Position numbers and translations under genes: made by a program | Assembly: GCA_903934795.1 (NCBI GenBank) | Contig: CAIZPE010000060.1 | Coordinates: 1 to 64,000, forward strand | Direction: 5' to 3' | Length of the DNA stretch: 64,000 bases | DNA from: an uncultured bacterium | Lineage (GTDB): Bacteria; Pseudomonadota; Gammaproteobacteria; Burkholderiales; Burkholderiaceae_E | Notes under the pieces: generated by a model | The model's input: the letters and a program-made list of their open reading frames with translations, nothing else | Told to the model about the DNA's origin: nothing | The model's database searches: none | Shown: positions 10,635-20,842 of the stretch, piece after piece | Position numbering within the stretch: the first letter of the stretch is position 1 | How the letters are laid out: every line of letters starts with the position of its first letter

Positions 10635-11789
10635 TTACTTCTTGGCGTCTGCCGCGGGCGCGGCAGGTGCGGCAGCCGGCGCGGCGCCGGGTGCCGCATC
10701 GCTGGCTGCTGGAGCCGCCGGGGCCGCCGCGGCATCAGCCGTGGCCGGCGCGGCCGCTGCTGCCGCACCAGACACCGCCAGCAGCTCGGGATGGTCCTTG
10801 GCCATCTTCGCGCCATACAGGGGCTTGTAGGCGCCCTGGTGGCAGGTGCCGCAGGCCACCTTGGCGACGTCACCCTTCGGCCCCAGCCGTTCAGCCGGGA
10901 AGGTCTTGGTGAGCGGCTCCATGTAGGCGTTGTTGAGGTCACGGGCCATGCGGATGCCGTGCCACGCGGTGACCCGCTGCGGCGGCGCCTCGCTCCAGGA
11001 CTGGAAGCTGCGCGTGTTGTGGCAGTAGGTGCAGTTCACGCCCAGCGACTCGGACATGTGCACCATCAGCGCGTAGGTGTGCTCCGCCTGCTTGGTGGTG
11101 TTGCGGTTGAACGCTGCGCCGGTGTATCGCAGGGCCTGATCGCCATTCACCCGGATGGGCTTGTCGTCCTTCAGGTACGGCGTGAAGGGATCGAAGGGAA
11201 GCGAGCTCAGCGCCACGCTCGGCGCGGCGATGTTCTGCCCGGCGAGGTCACCCATCAGCGAGTTCTCGTGGCGGCGATCCTTCGGCGCGAACCAGACCTG
11301 CGCCGGCACCGGGTTGCCCCGGTGGCAGGTATAGCAGGTGACCCCGGTGTCGCCGACATGCTTCTTCCAGTCGGCGTTCACATGCTGGGTCATCTGGATC
11401 ATGCGTCGGGCGACCACCTTGGTGTACTTGCTGTCGTCGGCCAGGTTCTGCAGGTTGTGGCAGTAGCCGCAGCCCTGCGTGGGCGCCACCCACTGCGTGA
11501 TCGACGTCATGTGACGGGTGAACTCGGCGACGCTGAGGTCGCCGAGCACCTGCACATTCTGGTAGATCTCCTTCGCCTTGGGCCCGTCGGACGCCGCGGC
11601 CGGCTGCGGGGCCGGTGCGGCATTCAGGCTGGCCTGCGTGGCGAGGGTGCGCGGGTTGTAGACCTGCTCCATGCCCGTGCCGCGATAACCGGTCTGGACC
11701 GAGACAACCGGCGGGCGCTCACAGCCGGCCAGCAGCAGGGCTGCCAGCGGCAGGGCGAGCAGCCGGATCGATTTGGCGAACGTGCTCAT
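10635..11789 (-). CDS. pufC: Tetraheme cytochrome c subunit of the reaction centre (lipoprotein)
   Basis: Four CxxCH motifs (CGYCH, CYTCH, CTYCH, CGTCH), lipobox LLLAGC, Ala/Pro-rich C-terminal tail; ATG overlaps pufM stop. Confidence 0.96.
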   Translation of the reverse strand: MSTFAKSIRLLALPLAALLLAGCERPPVVSVQTGYRGTGMEQVYNPRTLATQASLNAAPAPQPAAASDGPKAKEIYQNVQVLGDLSVAEFTRHMTSITQWVAPTQGCGYCHNLQNLADDSKYTKVVARRMIQMTQHVNADWKKHVGDTGVTCYTCHRGNPVPAQVWFAPKDRRHENSLMGDLAGQNIAAPSVALSSLPFDPFTPYLKDDKPIRVNGDQALRYTGAAFNRNTTKQAEHTYALMVHMSESLGVNCTYCHNTRSFQSWSEAPPQRVTAWHGIRMARDLNNAYMEPLTKTFPAERLGPKGDVAKVACGTCHQGAYKPLYGAKMAKDHPELLAVSGAAAAAAPATADAAAAPAAPAASDAAPGAAPAAAPAAPAADAKK

Positions 11790-12760
11790 GGTTTGACTCC
11801 CAGCAGGGCAGGGTCGACGCTCAGCGGATAGACGGCGGGGTAGGACGGCACCACGTGATGTTTCATCGCCCACAGGTACCAGTTGTCCACGACAGTGCCG
11901 GTCAGCAGGATGCCGATGCCGCCGGTGAGCGGGCACAGCACCGCGAACCACCAGGCCCAGCGGTGGATGGATTCCATGGTGGCGTTGAAGCCCATGGTCC
12001 AGCGCCAGAACAGCGCCGCGCGTTCCGAGGCCGTGCCGCGATCGACGATCTGCTCGATCTCGCGCTCGCCACCGTAGCGGCCCACCGCGAGGATGGTCGC
12101 GCCGTGCATGGCGAACAGCAGCACCGAGCCGTACAGGAACACGATCGACAGCGCGTGGAACGGGTTGTAGAACAGGTTGCCGTGCCGCAGTGACAGCGCC
12201 GAGACCCAGTCGAGGTGCGGGAAGATCCCGAAGGGCACCGCCTCAGACCAGTTGCCCATCAGCAGGGGCCGGAAGAAGCCGCAGACCAGGTACAGCCAGA
12301 TCGCCGCCGCAAAGGCCCAGGCCACGTGCGTGCCCATGCCGAGCTGCCGCGCTCGCCGGTAGGTGCGCACCCACCAGAGCATCATCGAGACCGTGAGCAG
12401 GAAGCCGGTGATGATCCACCAGCCGCCCTGCGCCAGCGGCGGGATGCTCAGGCCGTAGGCCGGTGCGGGCGGCTCCAGGGCCAGCCAGAAGATCTGGCGC
12501 AGCAACTGGATGGGGCTGAAGTCGACCGCCGCCAGCATGTTGAAGCCGATGATGTTGAAGGCCAGCGTGCCGAAGACCAGCGAGGCCACGCCCAGACCGC
12601 CGAGATACACCGGCCCGATCTGCGCATTGCCGATGCGGCCCAGCAGGTGCCACAGGAAGGGCTTGCCGGTGCGCTGCCAGTCGCCGCGCGGCAGCGCGAC
12701 GCCGTCGTGCAGCGGACCCACCGGCTGCACAGCTGTGAAGAGGTTCTGATATTCCGCCAT
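11786..12760 (-). CDS. pufM: Reaction centre M subunit
   Basis: [11 protein letters not shown]..., [42 protein letters not shown]. Confidence 0.98.
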   Translation of the reverse strand: MAEYQNLFTAVQPVGPLHDGVALPRGDWQRTGKPFLWHLLGRIGNAQIGPVYLGGLGVASLVFGTLAFNIIGFNMLAAVDFSPIQLLRQIFWLALEPPAPAYGLSIPPLAQGGWWIITGFLLTVSMMLWWVRTYRRARQLGMGTHVAWAFAAAIWLYLVCGFFRPLLMGNWSEAVPFGIFPHLDWVSALSLRHGNLFYNPFHALSIVFLYGSVLLFAMHGATILAVGRYGGEREIEQIVDRGTASERAALFWRWTMGFNATMESIHRWAWWFAVLCPLTGGIGILLTGTVVDNWYLWAMKHHVVPSYPAVYPLSVDPALLGVKP

Positions 12761-12777
12761 GACTTCCTCCTGAGCGG

Positions 12778-13602
12778 CTAGCGCCAGATCGGCATGTTGA
12801 GCCACCAGCCCCACCACTCGGGCCAGCTGCGTGTCCAGAAAGGTCCGCTCACCACGATGCACAGGGCGGCGAACCACACCGAGGCCAGCGCCAGGAACAG
12901 GCCCAGCCGGTGGATGCCCAGGGTGCCGACCGAATAGCCGATGAAGTCGCGGAAGAAGGTGTCTTCATGCTCCGGGGTCTTCACCACCTCGCCCTTCTTG
13001 GGGTTGGTGGACGACAGCACCAGGCCGCCGTGCATGGACAGCGCCAGGGTGGTCGCGAAGAACAGGCTCGCCGCGATGCAGTGCCACGGGTTGTAGTGGA
13101 AGTGCAGGTACTGGTAGGCGACGTTGCTCACCCAGTCGAGGTGGCTGTAGATGCCGTAGGGGAAGGCATGTCCCCACGCGCCCATCAGCACCGGGCGGAT
13201 CACCTGCAGCGTCACATAGCCGAGGATCGCGAAGCTGAAGGCGACGGGCACATGCAGCCCCATGCCGAGCTTGCGACAGATCTCCACCTCGCGAAGCGCC
13301 CACGAGCAGAAGGCCCCCAGCGCACAGACCGTGATGATCTGCCACAGGCCGCCCTCCATCATCGGCGCGAGGTTCAACCCGTACTTGAGATCGGGCGGCG
13401 CGATGCTGATCTGCCAGAGGTTCCAGGTCGGGCCCATGGCCGCGCCCCAGAGAATCATGGCGGTGCCCACCAGCGTGAAGAACGCGGTGGTGACACCGAA
13501 AAAGCCGACGTAGAACGGTCCGATCCAGAAATCGAACAGGTCTCCGCCGACGAGGGTTCCCCCTCGAACTCGGTACTTTCTCTCGAAGCTCAGCATGGCC
13601 AT
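12778..13602 (-). CDS. pufL: Reaction centre L subunit
   Basis: [57 protein letters not shown]. Confidence 0.98.
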   Translation of the reverse strand: MAMLSFERKYRVRGGTLVGGDLFDFWIGPFYVGFFGVTTAFFTLVGTAMILWGAAMGPTWNLWQISIAPPDLKYGLNLAPMMEGGLWQIITVCALGAFCSWALREVEICRKLGMGLHVPVAFSFAILGYVTLQVIRPVLMGAWGHAFPYGIYSHLDWVSNVAYQYLHFHYNPWHCIAASLFFATTLALSMHGGLVLSSTNPKKGEVVKTPEHEDTFFRDFIGYSVGTLGIHRLGLFLALASVWFAALCIVVSGPFWTRSWPEWWGWWLNMPIWR

Positions 13603-13698
13603 GTCGGGTTCTCCAGTTGCTGTGCGCTGCGTGGCGGCCGATCGCGTTCCGGCGTTGTCGCGGAAGGCGGGCGGGGGCCGCAGCCCTGATCCGCCCGC

Positions 13699-13723
13699 CC
13701 GCGCGGCGTCAGACGCCGCGCGG
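13699..13723 (-). other. pufA-pufL intercistronic hairpin
   Basis: Perfect 12-bp inverted repeat (13699-13710 and 13712-13723; CCGCGCGGCGTC / GACGCCGCGCGG) just after the pufA stop; no T-tract. Confidence 0.7.
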
Positions 13724-13726
13724 CCG

Positions 13727-13924
13727 CTACTTGCCCGGGGGCGTCGGCGCGTTCTGCGAAGCCTTCGCAGCCGCGGCCTTGGCCGTGTCGGGGTGCCAGC
13801 TGTTGATGTTGTAACGATCGCCGCTGATCTGGATCAGATGGATGCTCGTCGAGACGAAAGCGATCAGCAGTCCGGTGAGGATGATCGCCTTGCGTGGGTC
13901 GACGATTCGCCAGTAACGCCACAT
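13727..13924 (-). CDS. pufA: LH1 alpha polypeptide with extended C-terminus
   Basis: [40 protein letters not shown]-terminal W..DPRK plus the TM His; upstream AAAGGA. Confidence 0.93.
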   Translation of the reverse strand: MWRYWRIVDPRKAIILTGLLIAFVSTSIHLIQISGDRYNINSWHPDTAKAAAAKASQNAPTPPGK

Positions 13925-13939
13925 GTTGGTGTCCTTTCG

Positions 13940-14161
13940 CTAGCTCAGATGGGAGATGACCGTGTAGACGGCAGACTTCACGCCGCTCCAGGTCGATTGC
14001 GCCCCTTCGGCTCCGGGGAGCCAGGTACGCCAGTTCCAATTCAGCAGTTGCCCGACAACAGCGAGCACCAGGAACACGGCGAACAGCGCGAAGAAGATCA
14101 GGTGTAGCCCGTCGAGGGGCTTGCCGATCGCCATCGGCTGGTCAACGGATTTCAGTGCCAT
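13940..14161 (-). CDS. LH1-beta-like 73-aa single-TM protein lacking the BChl-ligand His (candidate novel puf-operon subunit)
   Basis: ATG preceded by AAGGAGG; located between pufB and pufA; GLHLIFFALFAVFLVLAVVGQLLNWNWRTWL aligns without gaps to PufB EFHKYYIQGYLLWAAGAFFAHSLVWIWRPWF. Confidence 0.8.
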   Translation of the reverse strand: MALKSVDQPMAIGKPLDGLHLIFFALFAVFLVLAVVGQLLNWNWRTWLPGAEGAQSTWSGVKSAVYTVISHLS

Positions 14162-14188
14162 GACTGCCTCCTTGGGTTGGGGTCTATC

Positions 14189-14332
14189 TCAGAACCAGGG
14201 GCGCCAGATCCACACCAGGCTGTGCGCGAAGAACGCGCCAGCCGCCCAGAGCAGGTAGCCCTGGATGTAGTACTTGTGGAATTCCTGACACTCCGCGTCC
14301 GTCAATCCGGACGGATTCACCTTGTCAGCCAT
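14189..14332 (-). CDS. pufB: LH1 beta polypeptide
   Basis: MADKVNPSGLTDAECQEFHKYYIQGYLLWAAGAFFAHSLVWIWRPWF, canonical LH1 beta with two His and the WxWRPW terminus. Confidence 0.97.
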   Translation of the reverse strand: MADKVNPSGLTDAECQEFHKYYIQGYLLWAAGAFFAHSLVWIWRPWF

Positions 14333-14477
14333 AGTCGAAGTCCTCGTTGAATTGCCTCGCGGCAACGGCCTTGCCGACCGGCGCGGCCCATAACGCCTGC
14401 GCGTTCCCGCGCCGGCACCCAGACGCCGGGAGAACCCCGACGCATGCCCGACCGACCCTGGGGGAGGGCTCCGCCTG

Positions 14478-15935
14478 TCACGCGGGGCTCCCCATCCGGG
14501 GTCGACCAAACAACCTTGAAAGCTGCTCTTCCTGCACCTGCTCGAGGCCGGCGGCGCGCGCGTCGTGCTCGGCGGCATCGCGCATGCGCTTGGCTGCCGA
14601 GATGCGCACCAGCACCGGTTCGGACTCGAGCAGCTGCTCGAGCAGACGGTGCGCGGCCGGATCCCAGGGCATGGAGCCGGTGCCGCTCGCCCGACTGGGC
14701 GTGGCCTCGATGCGGTCCATGTCGGTGGCCAGCGGCAGGATGTGGAAAAGCGCGTCGAACAGCGCGTTGCACACCTCCTGCACCAGGTAGGTGGCGCCGG
14801 CGTAGCCCATGAAGGGCGTGCCGGTGTGGCGGCGGATGATCGCGCCCGGAAACGAAGCCGGGATATAGGCCGCGCGCCCGCCGCACTCGGCGAGGTACAT
14901 GCGCTCGTTGTAGCTGCCGAACAGCACCAGCGGGGTCTGTTCCTGCACCAGCTGGCGCACCGTGGCGTTATCGGTCTTCTCGCCGGGCTTGCGCGCCACC
15001 GCGAAGCGGCAGGGCAGGCCCATCTCGTCTTCGAGGAAGCGGCGTATGCCCCGGGCGTAGGTGTCGTTGGCCACCACCGCGAAGCTGGCGGTGCCGAAGA
15101 AGTCCTGGGTGACCGAGCGCCAGAGATCCCAGAGCGGCTTGATGGTGGTGTGCTTCTCGCGCTCGATGAAGGGCTCGGGGTCGAGATCGAGCAGTTCGCC
15201 GAGCTTGCGCAGGAAACGGGTGGTGCTGTGCAGGCCCACCGGCGCCTGCAGCCAGGGGCGGTCGAGCGCCTCGCACAGCATCTGGCCGAACTCGCGGTAC
15301 AGGCAGATGTTGGCGTCGGCCTCGACCAGGCGCGAGACATCGGCGAGGTGGCTGCCGAGCGGGAACACCATGTTGATCTCGGCCCCGATGCCCTGCACCA
15401 GGCGGCGGATCTCGGCGAGATCGCTCGGCGCGTTGAAAACGCCGTAGCTCGGGCCGATCAGGTTGACGCGCGGCTTCTCGCCGGGGGCGCGCGGCTTGCG
15501 TGCCGGCACCTTGCGCATGCCGTACTCCGACCACAGCCAGAACATGGCGCGGTTGGCGCACTGCCACTGGTCTTCGTCGATGGTGCGCGGCAGGAATCGC
15601 TTGAGGTTGGTGCCCTCGGGCGTGACGCCGCCACCGATCATCTCGGCGATGGAGCCGGTGACCACCACCGCGGGCAGGTCGGGGTCGAGCACGCTGTGGG
15701 CACGCTTCATGGCGCCCTCGGTGCCCTCGCGGCCGAGCTGTTCCTCGGCCAGGCCGGTGACCACGATCGGCAGCTCGTGCGGCGGCAGCGCGTCGCTGTA
15801 GTGGAGCACCGAGGTGACCGGCAGGTTCTCGCAGCCCACCGGGCCGTCGATGACCACCTGCAACCCCTTGATCGCGGTGAAGACATACACCGCGCCCCAG
15901 TAGCCGCCTGCCCGGTCGTGGTCGAGGACCAGCAT
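14478..15935 (-). CDS. bchZ: Chlorophyllide a reductase subunit Z
   Basis: [56 protein letters not shown]; follows bchY. Confidence 0.95.
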   Translation of the reverse strand: MLVLDHDRAGGYWGAVYVFTAIKGLQVVIDGPVGCENLPVTSVLHYSDALPPHELPIVVTGLAEEQLGREGTEGAMKRAHSVLDPDLPAVVVTGSIAEMIGGGVTPEGTNLKRFLPRTIDEDQWQCANRAMFWLWSEYGMRKVPARKPRAPGEKPRVNLIGPSYGVFNAPSDLAEIRRLVQGIGAEINMVFPLGSHLADVSRLVEADANICLYREFGQMLCEALDRPWLQAPVGLHSTTRFLRKLGELLDLDPEPFIEREKHTTIKPLWDLWRSVTQDFFGTASFAVVANDTYARGIRRFLEDEMGLPCRFAVARKPGEKTDNATVRQLVQEQTPLVLFGSYNERMYLAECGGRAAYIPASFPGAIIRRHTGTPFMGYAGATYLVQEVCNALFDALFHILPLATDMDRIEATPSRASGTGSMPWDPAAHRLLEQLLESEPVLVRISAAKRMRDAAEHDARAAGLEQVQEEQLSRLFGRPRMGSPA

Positions 15936-17467
15936 CAGATCATCTCCTCGGACTTGAGCTTCTTCTGGAGCTTGATCACCTGGCGACGGGTGTGCTCGCG
16001 GAACTCGGGCCGGTCCTGCGGCACGGCTTCCCAGACCCCCGAGGCATGACCGTGACCGACATCGCCGAAGAAGGCCTTCATGTCATCGAAGCGGGCCTTG
16101 TTGGCGATCGCGGTGTTGATCACCGTGGCGAGCGAGCCAGCACCGGCCGGACCCATCAGCGGCCGGGCCGAGATCAGGTTGGTGAAGTAGAGCGCCGGGA
16201 TGCCCGCCTGCTTGGCGGCCTGCACCACCGGCGTGGTGCCCACCGCGAGGTCGGGCTTGAACTCGCGCATGGCGGCGAGATCGTCTTCGAGCGAGGCGCG
16301 AAAGCGCACCAGCACGCCGCGCGACTCGAGCCACTCGCGGTCGGCCTGCGACCAGGGCGTGCCCGGGCAGGCGCTGCCGACATAGCGCAGGTCGGCGCCG
16401 CTCTCGACGAGCAGCCGCGCCACCAGCAGCTCGCTGCCCTCGTAGCCGCTCAGCGTGATGCGGCCCTGGATGGGCGTGCGCTGCAGCGCTGCACGGATGG
16501 CCGGCAGGAATCGGTTCTTGGCGTCATCGATGCGGGCCTGGGCCACGCCGGCGGCGCTGCCCACGGCCTGCAGCCAGGCCTCGGTGCCGTCATGGCCGAC
16601 CGGCGCGGACCCGACCACCGGCCGTCCGGCGGCCTCGAATTCGCGCACGCTGGCGGTGTAGAAGGGATGCAGTGCCGCGGCCACGCTGCAGTCGAGCGCG
16701 GCATAGAGTTCGCGCCACTCTCGGGTGGGCACCACCGGGCCGGCGGCCAGGCCGAGCGGCTCGAGCATCATGCCGATGCCCACCGGGTCGGCGGGGAAGA
16801 CCTCGCCGATCAGCGCCACCGTGGGCTTTTGCGCACGGCCGGCGCGGGGCGCCTGCACCGGGCCGGCTGCAACCTCGCCACGCGCGAACTTCAGCATCGC
16901 CCCGGCAAGCACATCCTTGGCCTCGGCGTGCGTGGGCACCCCGAAGCCGGGCACATCGATACCGATGATGCGCACGCCGTTGATCTCGCGCGGCAGCAGC
17001 TGCAGCGGCACGCCGCTGGCGGTGGGCACGCACAGGTTGATGATGACGATGGCGTCGAACTGCGCCGGGTCGGCCTGGGCGTGCACCGCCTCGCGGATGT
17101 CCTCGAAGAGCTTGCCGGTGACCAGGGTCTCGGAGTTGAAGGGCACATAGCCCACGCTGCGCCGCGCGCCGTAGAAGTGCGAGGTGAAGGTGAGGCCGTA
17201 GACGCAGCAGGCCGAGCCCGAGAGGATGGTCTGGGTGCGTCGCATGCGCAGACCCACGCGCAGCGAGCCGAAGGCCGGGCACATGCTCTGCGGCTGGTCG
17301 TGCGGGCCCTTGGGGTAGTCGGCGGCGTAGCGCGCCAGGGTGTCGCTCTTGCCGGCCGAGGCGGCGGCCTCGCGCAGCGCCTGGGCGCCGGAATGGCAGC
17401 CCAGCCCGTCGCCCTCGAGGGCCTGCGGATTGGGGACGGGAGCCTGAGCGGGGCTGTCCATGGCCAT
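15935..17467 (-). CDS. bchY: Chlorophyllide a reductase subunit Y
   Basis: [74 protein letters not shown]. Confidence 0.95.
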   Translation of the reverse strand: MAMDSPAQAPVPNPQALEGDGLGCHSGAQALREAAASAGKSDTLARYAADYPKGPHDQPQSMCPAFGSLRVGLRMRRTQTILSGSACCVYGLTFTSHFYGARRSVGYVPFNSETLVTGKLFEDIREAVHAQADPAQFDAIVIINLCVPTASGVPLQLLPREINGVRIIGIDVPGFGVPTHAEAKDVLAGAMLKFARGEVAAGPVQAPRAGRAQKPTVALIGEVFPADPVGIGMMLEPLGLAAGPVVPTREWRELYAALDCSVAAALHPFYTASVREFEAAGRPVVGSAPVGHDGTEAWLQAVGSAAGVAQARIDDAKNRFLPAIRAALQRTPIQGRITLSGYEGSELLVARLLVESGADLRYVGSACPGTPWSQADREWLESRGVLVRFRASLEDDLAAMREFKPDLAVGTTPVVQAAKQAGIPALYFTNLISARPLMGPAGAGSLATVINTAIANKARFDDMKAFFGDVGHGHASGVWEAVPQDRPEFREHTRRQVIKLQKKLKSEEMI

Positions 17468-17471
17468 GGTC

Positions 17472-18485
17472 TCAGGCGGCGTCGTAGACGACTTCGAGGG
17501 ACGGGCGCACGGTCTGGGTGCTGCCGGTCATGTCGGCCTGAGTGGCCGGCTCGAGCACCACATCGCGGCCGACCGCCGCACCCGAGAACAGGCCGAGCAG
17601 GCGGTCCTGGGAGAGCGGCGCAGGCCGCACCGGGGGGGCCTCGGCGACATTGACCGCGAGCGTCTCGAACAGCGGCGCCCACTGCGTGCCGGGCCGGCCG
17701 ATGATCTCGTAGCTCGCGCTCTTGCGCCGGATGTCCTCGTGGGCCGGGATGGCCGCGAGCACCGGGATGCCGGCCTCGCGGGCAAAGGCCGCGGCCTCGC
17801 CGGTGCCGTCGTCCTTGTTGATGACCATGCCGGCCACGCCGACATTGCCGCCGAGCTTGCGGAAGTACTCCACCGCCGAGCAGACATTGTTGGCCACATA
17901 CAGCGACTGCAGGTCGTTGCTGCCGACCACGATCACCTTCTGGCACATGTCGCGGGCGATGGGCAGGCCGAAGCCGCCGCAGACCACATCGCCGAGGAAG
18001 TCGAGCAGGACGTAGTCGAAGCCCCAGTCGTGGAAGCCGAGCTTCTCGAGGGTTTCGAAGCCGTGGATGATGCCGCGCCCGCCGCAGCCGCGGCCGACCT
18101 CGGGCCCGCCGAGCTCCATGGCGAACACGCCGTCGCGCTTGAAGCAGACATCGCCGATGGACACTGCCTCGCCGGCGAGCTTCTTGCGCGAGGAGGTCTC
18201 GATGATGGTGGGACAGGCGCGGCCGCCGAACAGCAGCGAGGTGGTGTCGCTCTTGGGGTCGCAGCCGATCAGCAGGACCTTCTTGCCCTGCTGGGCCATC
18301 ATGTAGGAGAGGTTGGCCAGGGTGAAGCTCTTGCCGATGCCACCCTTGCCGTAGATCGCGATGATCTGGGTTTCCTTGGTGGCCGGGGCGGTGCTCACCG
18401 GGTCGGGTTCGATCGCCGCCTCGGCGCGCAGCCGCTCCTTCTGGATGAACTGCACGGTGGCGGTGGACGGGCCGGTCGGGGTCAT
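17472..18485 (-). CDS. bchX: Chlorophyllide a reductase iron protein subunit X
   Basis: IIAIYGKGGIGKSFTLANLSYMMAQQGKKVLLIGCDPKSDTTSLLFGG (NifH-like). Confidence 0.96.
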   Translation of the reverse strand: MTPTGPSTATVQFIQKERLRAEAAIEPDPVSTAPATKETQIIAIYGKGGIGKSFTLANLSYMMAQQGKKVLLIGCDPKSDTTSLLFGGRACPTIIETSSRKKLAGEAVSIGDVCFKRDGVFAMELGGPEVGRGCGGRGIIHGFETLEKLGFHDWGFDYVLLDFLGDVVCGGFGLPIARDMCQKVIVVGSNDLQSLYVANNVCSAVEYFRKLGGNVGVAGMVINKDDGTGEAAAFAREAGIPVLAAIPAHEDIRRKSASYEIIGRPGTQWAPLFETLAVNVAEAPPVRPAPLSQDRLLGLFSGAAVGRDVVLEPATQADMTGSTQTVRPSLEVVYDAA

Positions 18486-19435
18486 GCGCTTTGCCTCCAG
18501 TCGAGAACCATCTTCAGACATGCCGGGTCATCGAACGCCACGGGGTAGGCATGAGCCGCCCGGCTGGCGGGCTCCAGGTGGGTGAGCAGTCCGTCAAGCG
18601 AGAGCTGCCCGCTTTCGATCAGCCACTTGACGGCGAGCAGGTCGGCGCGCTTCCACTCGGCGGCCACGCGCAGATGGGTCTCGCGCATGAAGGCCGGAGC
18701 GAAGGCAAAGGCGATCGGCTGGGTGTAGAAGCCGGCGAGCACGATCTCGCCGCCCGGCGCGGTGCGCGCCACCAGGGAGTCGAGCAGCGAGGCGTCGCCG
18801 CTCACGTCGTAGATGACGCGGTAGTTGCGCCGGTCATCGTCCTCGGGACGGATCACCGGATAGCCGATCGCGCCGGCGGCGCGCTGCGGGTTGCGCTCCC
18901 AGACCACCGGGGCGGGCGCGCCGGAGAGCACGGTGAGGCGCGCCAGCAGGCGACCGAGCACGCCATGACCGACGATGAGTTCGGGCGGCTGATGCGGGCC
19001 GTGCGGTGCGCTGCCTGCGACCGCGTGGTAGGCGGTGGCGGCCAGCGCGAGCAGCACGCTGCGCTCGCCGAGCTGGTCGCTGATCGGCACCACCCGGTCG
19101 CCAGGGACCACCACGCGGGAGGCGGCGCCGCCGAACAGCCCGCGGATCTCGCCGAAGCAGCGTGCGCCGGGCACGAACACGGTCTGGCCTTCGCGCAGGC
19201 CCGAGGCGGCGCCGGCCTGGCGCACGCGGCCCACGGATTCATAGCCGGGCACCAGCGGATAGCCCATGCCGGGGAAGAACGGCATGCTGCCGCTCCAGAG
19301 GAGTTTCTCGGTGCCGGTGCTGATGCCGCTGAACTCGATGTCGACCACGACATCGGTCTCGGCCGGCGGCGTGATGCCGATCTGGCCGAAGCGGATGTGC
19401 CCGGGCTGCTCGAGCACGACAGCCATGGTGTTCAC
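18482..19435 (-). CDS. bchC: Bacteriochlorophyllide a dehydrogenase (BchC)
   Basis: MDR-type protein, FSGISTGTEKLLWSGSMPFFPGMGYPLVPGYESVGRV; ATGA overlap with bchX. Confidence 0.95.
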   Translation of the reverse strand: MNTMAVVLEQPGHIRFGQIGITPPAETDVVVDIEFSGISTGTEKLLWSGSMPFFPGMGYPLVPGYESVGRVRQAGAASGLREGQTVFVPGARCFGEIRGLFGGAASRVVVPGDRVVPISDQLGERSVLLALAATAYHAVAGSAPHGPHQPPELIVGHGVLGRLLARLTVLSGAPAPVVWERNPQRAAGAIGYPVIRPEDDDRRNYRVIYDVSGDASLLDSLVARTAPGGEIVLAGFYTQPIAFAFAPAFMRETHLRVAAEWKRADLLAVKWLIESGQLSLDGLLTHLEPASRAAHAYPVAFDDPACLKMVLDWRQSA

Positions 19436-19533
19436 CGGTTTCCTCCCTGGTTTATGCGGCTGGCCGGGTGCGCTGGTGTGGCGCCGGCAGGCCGGGCAGA
19501 CGGTCTGGTGACACGCCGCCGATCTTGTCTGAG

Positions 19534-19551
19534 TGTCATCTTAGCCTTACA
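19534..19551. promoter_or_regulatory. PpsR/CrtJ site 1 upstream of bchC (TGT-N12-ACA)
   Basis: TGTCATCTTAGCCTTACA, exact match to TGTN12ACA. Confidence 0.8.
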
Positions 19552-19565
19552 GCGAAGGGTGTCAA
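19538..19565 (-). promoter_or_regulatory. Candidate sigma70 promoter of bchC
   Basis: Minus strand TTGACA (19560-19565) - 16 bp - TAAGAT (19538-19543), interleaved with the PpsR sites. Confidence 0.7.
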
Positions 19566-19577
19566 GAAAAAATGACT
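19560..19577. promoter_or_regulatory. PpsR/CrtJ site 2 upstream of bchC (one mismatch)
   Basis: TGTCAAGAAAAAATGACT; TGT-N12-ACT, 8 bp from site 1. Confidence 0.65.
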
Positions 19578-19626
19578 TCATCGGGCCGGAGTTGTAAGGA
19601 ATGAATTCGGGGTTGCGGCTGATGAA

Positions 19627-20784
19627 TCAGCCGCGCCGGCCGCGGGCCAGCATCACCCGGGTCTGCAGCGGCAGCCGGGTGGGCAGCAGGCGGGCTTCGG
19701 CGAAGCCCGCGGCGAGCAGCAGCTCGCGGATGCGCTCGGGCGTGCGCGAGCGGCCGCGGCCCATGGCGAGCAGGTACAGCCCGTAATAGGCGTCGCCGAT
19801 GGCTTGTGCGCCCGGCGTGCCCGACATGGGCTCGCTGACCAGCAGCACCCCCTCGGGCGGCAGGGCGGCGCGTGCGGCCCGCAGGATGGTCAGCACGCGC
19901 TCGTCGGGGTGATCGAAGAGCACCCGGACCAGGGTGATGATGTCGGCGCCGGTGGGCAGCGGGTCGGTGAAGAAGCTGCCGCCGTGGGTGCGTACCCGGG
20001 AGGCGAGGCCGCGCTCGCCGAGCCGCTCGCGGGCGCGCTCGGCCACCGCCGGGAGGTCGAAGAGCATGAGCTCCAGGTGCGGGGCGCGCTCGGCCACCGC
20101 GGCCAGGAAGGTGCCCTCGCCGCCGCCGACATCGAGCAGCCGGCGATGCCCGCGCAGCGGGTAGGCGTCGAGCACCTGCTCCGAGACCAGCGGCTGCGAG
20201 GCCGACATCAGGGTGGAGTACTCGGCCACCTTGTCGAGGGCCAGCGCCTCGGGGCGTGCGCCCGGGTCGGTGTCGGCATAGGGCCAGTAGCCCGAGAGCG
20301 CGGTGGCCGGGCGTTCGCCGCGCAGCAGCGCCACCGGGTCGGCGAGATCCTGGTAGAGCGCGGCATGGTGCTCGACCATGGCTGCCACGGCGGGCAGCGC
20401 GACCATCGGCGCGCCCAGTGGGCCAAGGCCCCAGCGGCCGTCATCGTGGCGCTCGAGCAGACGCAGCGAGGCCGCGGCATGCAGCAGGCGCAGGGCGTTG
20501 TCCTCGGGCATGGCCAGGCGGTGAGCCAGCGCCGTGGCGGTTTCGGGGCCCCGGGCGAGCAGCTCGAACAGCCGCAGCCGCACGCAGGCGAACAGCACCT
20601 GCGAGTAGGTGAAGCCGGCGACGATGTCGAACAGCGCCCGTGACTCGCGGCGGGCCATCGGCCGGGTGAGCGGGAAGGCCGCCGCCCAGCGATGGAAGCG
20701 CGGGCTGCTGAACAGGCGGTTGCGCAGGCCGCGCCAGCGATCGCGCAGGCTCAGCGGGCCGGGCGAGGGCAGGCCGGCGCCCAT
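19627..20784 (-). CDS. crtF: Hydroxyneurosporene O-methyltransferase
   Basis: SAM-dependent O-methyltransferase (LLDVGGGEGTFLAAVAERAPHLELMLFDLPAV); between bchC and crtE. Confidence 0.9.
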   Translation of the reverse strand: MGAGLPSPGPLSLRDRWRGLRNRLFSSPRFHRWAAAFPLTRPMARRESRALFDIVAGFTYSQVLFACVRLRLFELLARGPETATALAHRLAMPEDNALRLLHAAASLRLLERHDDGRWGLGPLGAPMVALPAVAAMVEHHAALYQDLADPVALLRGERPATALSGYWPYADTDPGARPEALALDKVAEYSTLMSASQPLVSEQVLDAYPLRGHRRLLDVGGGEGTFLAAVAERAPHLELMLFDLPAVAERARERLGERGLASRVRTHGGSFFTDPLPTGADIITLVRVLFDHPDERVLTILRAARAALPPEGVLLVSEPMSGTPGAQAIGDAYYGLYLLAMGRGRSRTPERIRELLLAAGFAEARLLPTRLPLQTRVMLARGRRG

Positions 20785-20842
20785 CGGGGCGTGGTCGAGC
20801 GGCGGTGAGCCGGACACGGCGTGTTCCGGGCGGGCCGCGGCG

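Noticed and set aside
14324-14341. TGTCAGCCATAGTCGAAG as a PpsR site at the pufB start
   Set aside because: Lacks the ACA half-site and any 8-bp-spaced partner
14565-16049. 494-aa plus-strand ORF opposite bchZ
   Set aside because: Antisense shadow of bchZ
15992-17653. 553-aa plus-strand ORF opposite bchY
   Set aside because: Antisense shadow; bchY on the minus strand is unambiguous
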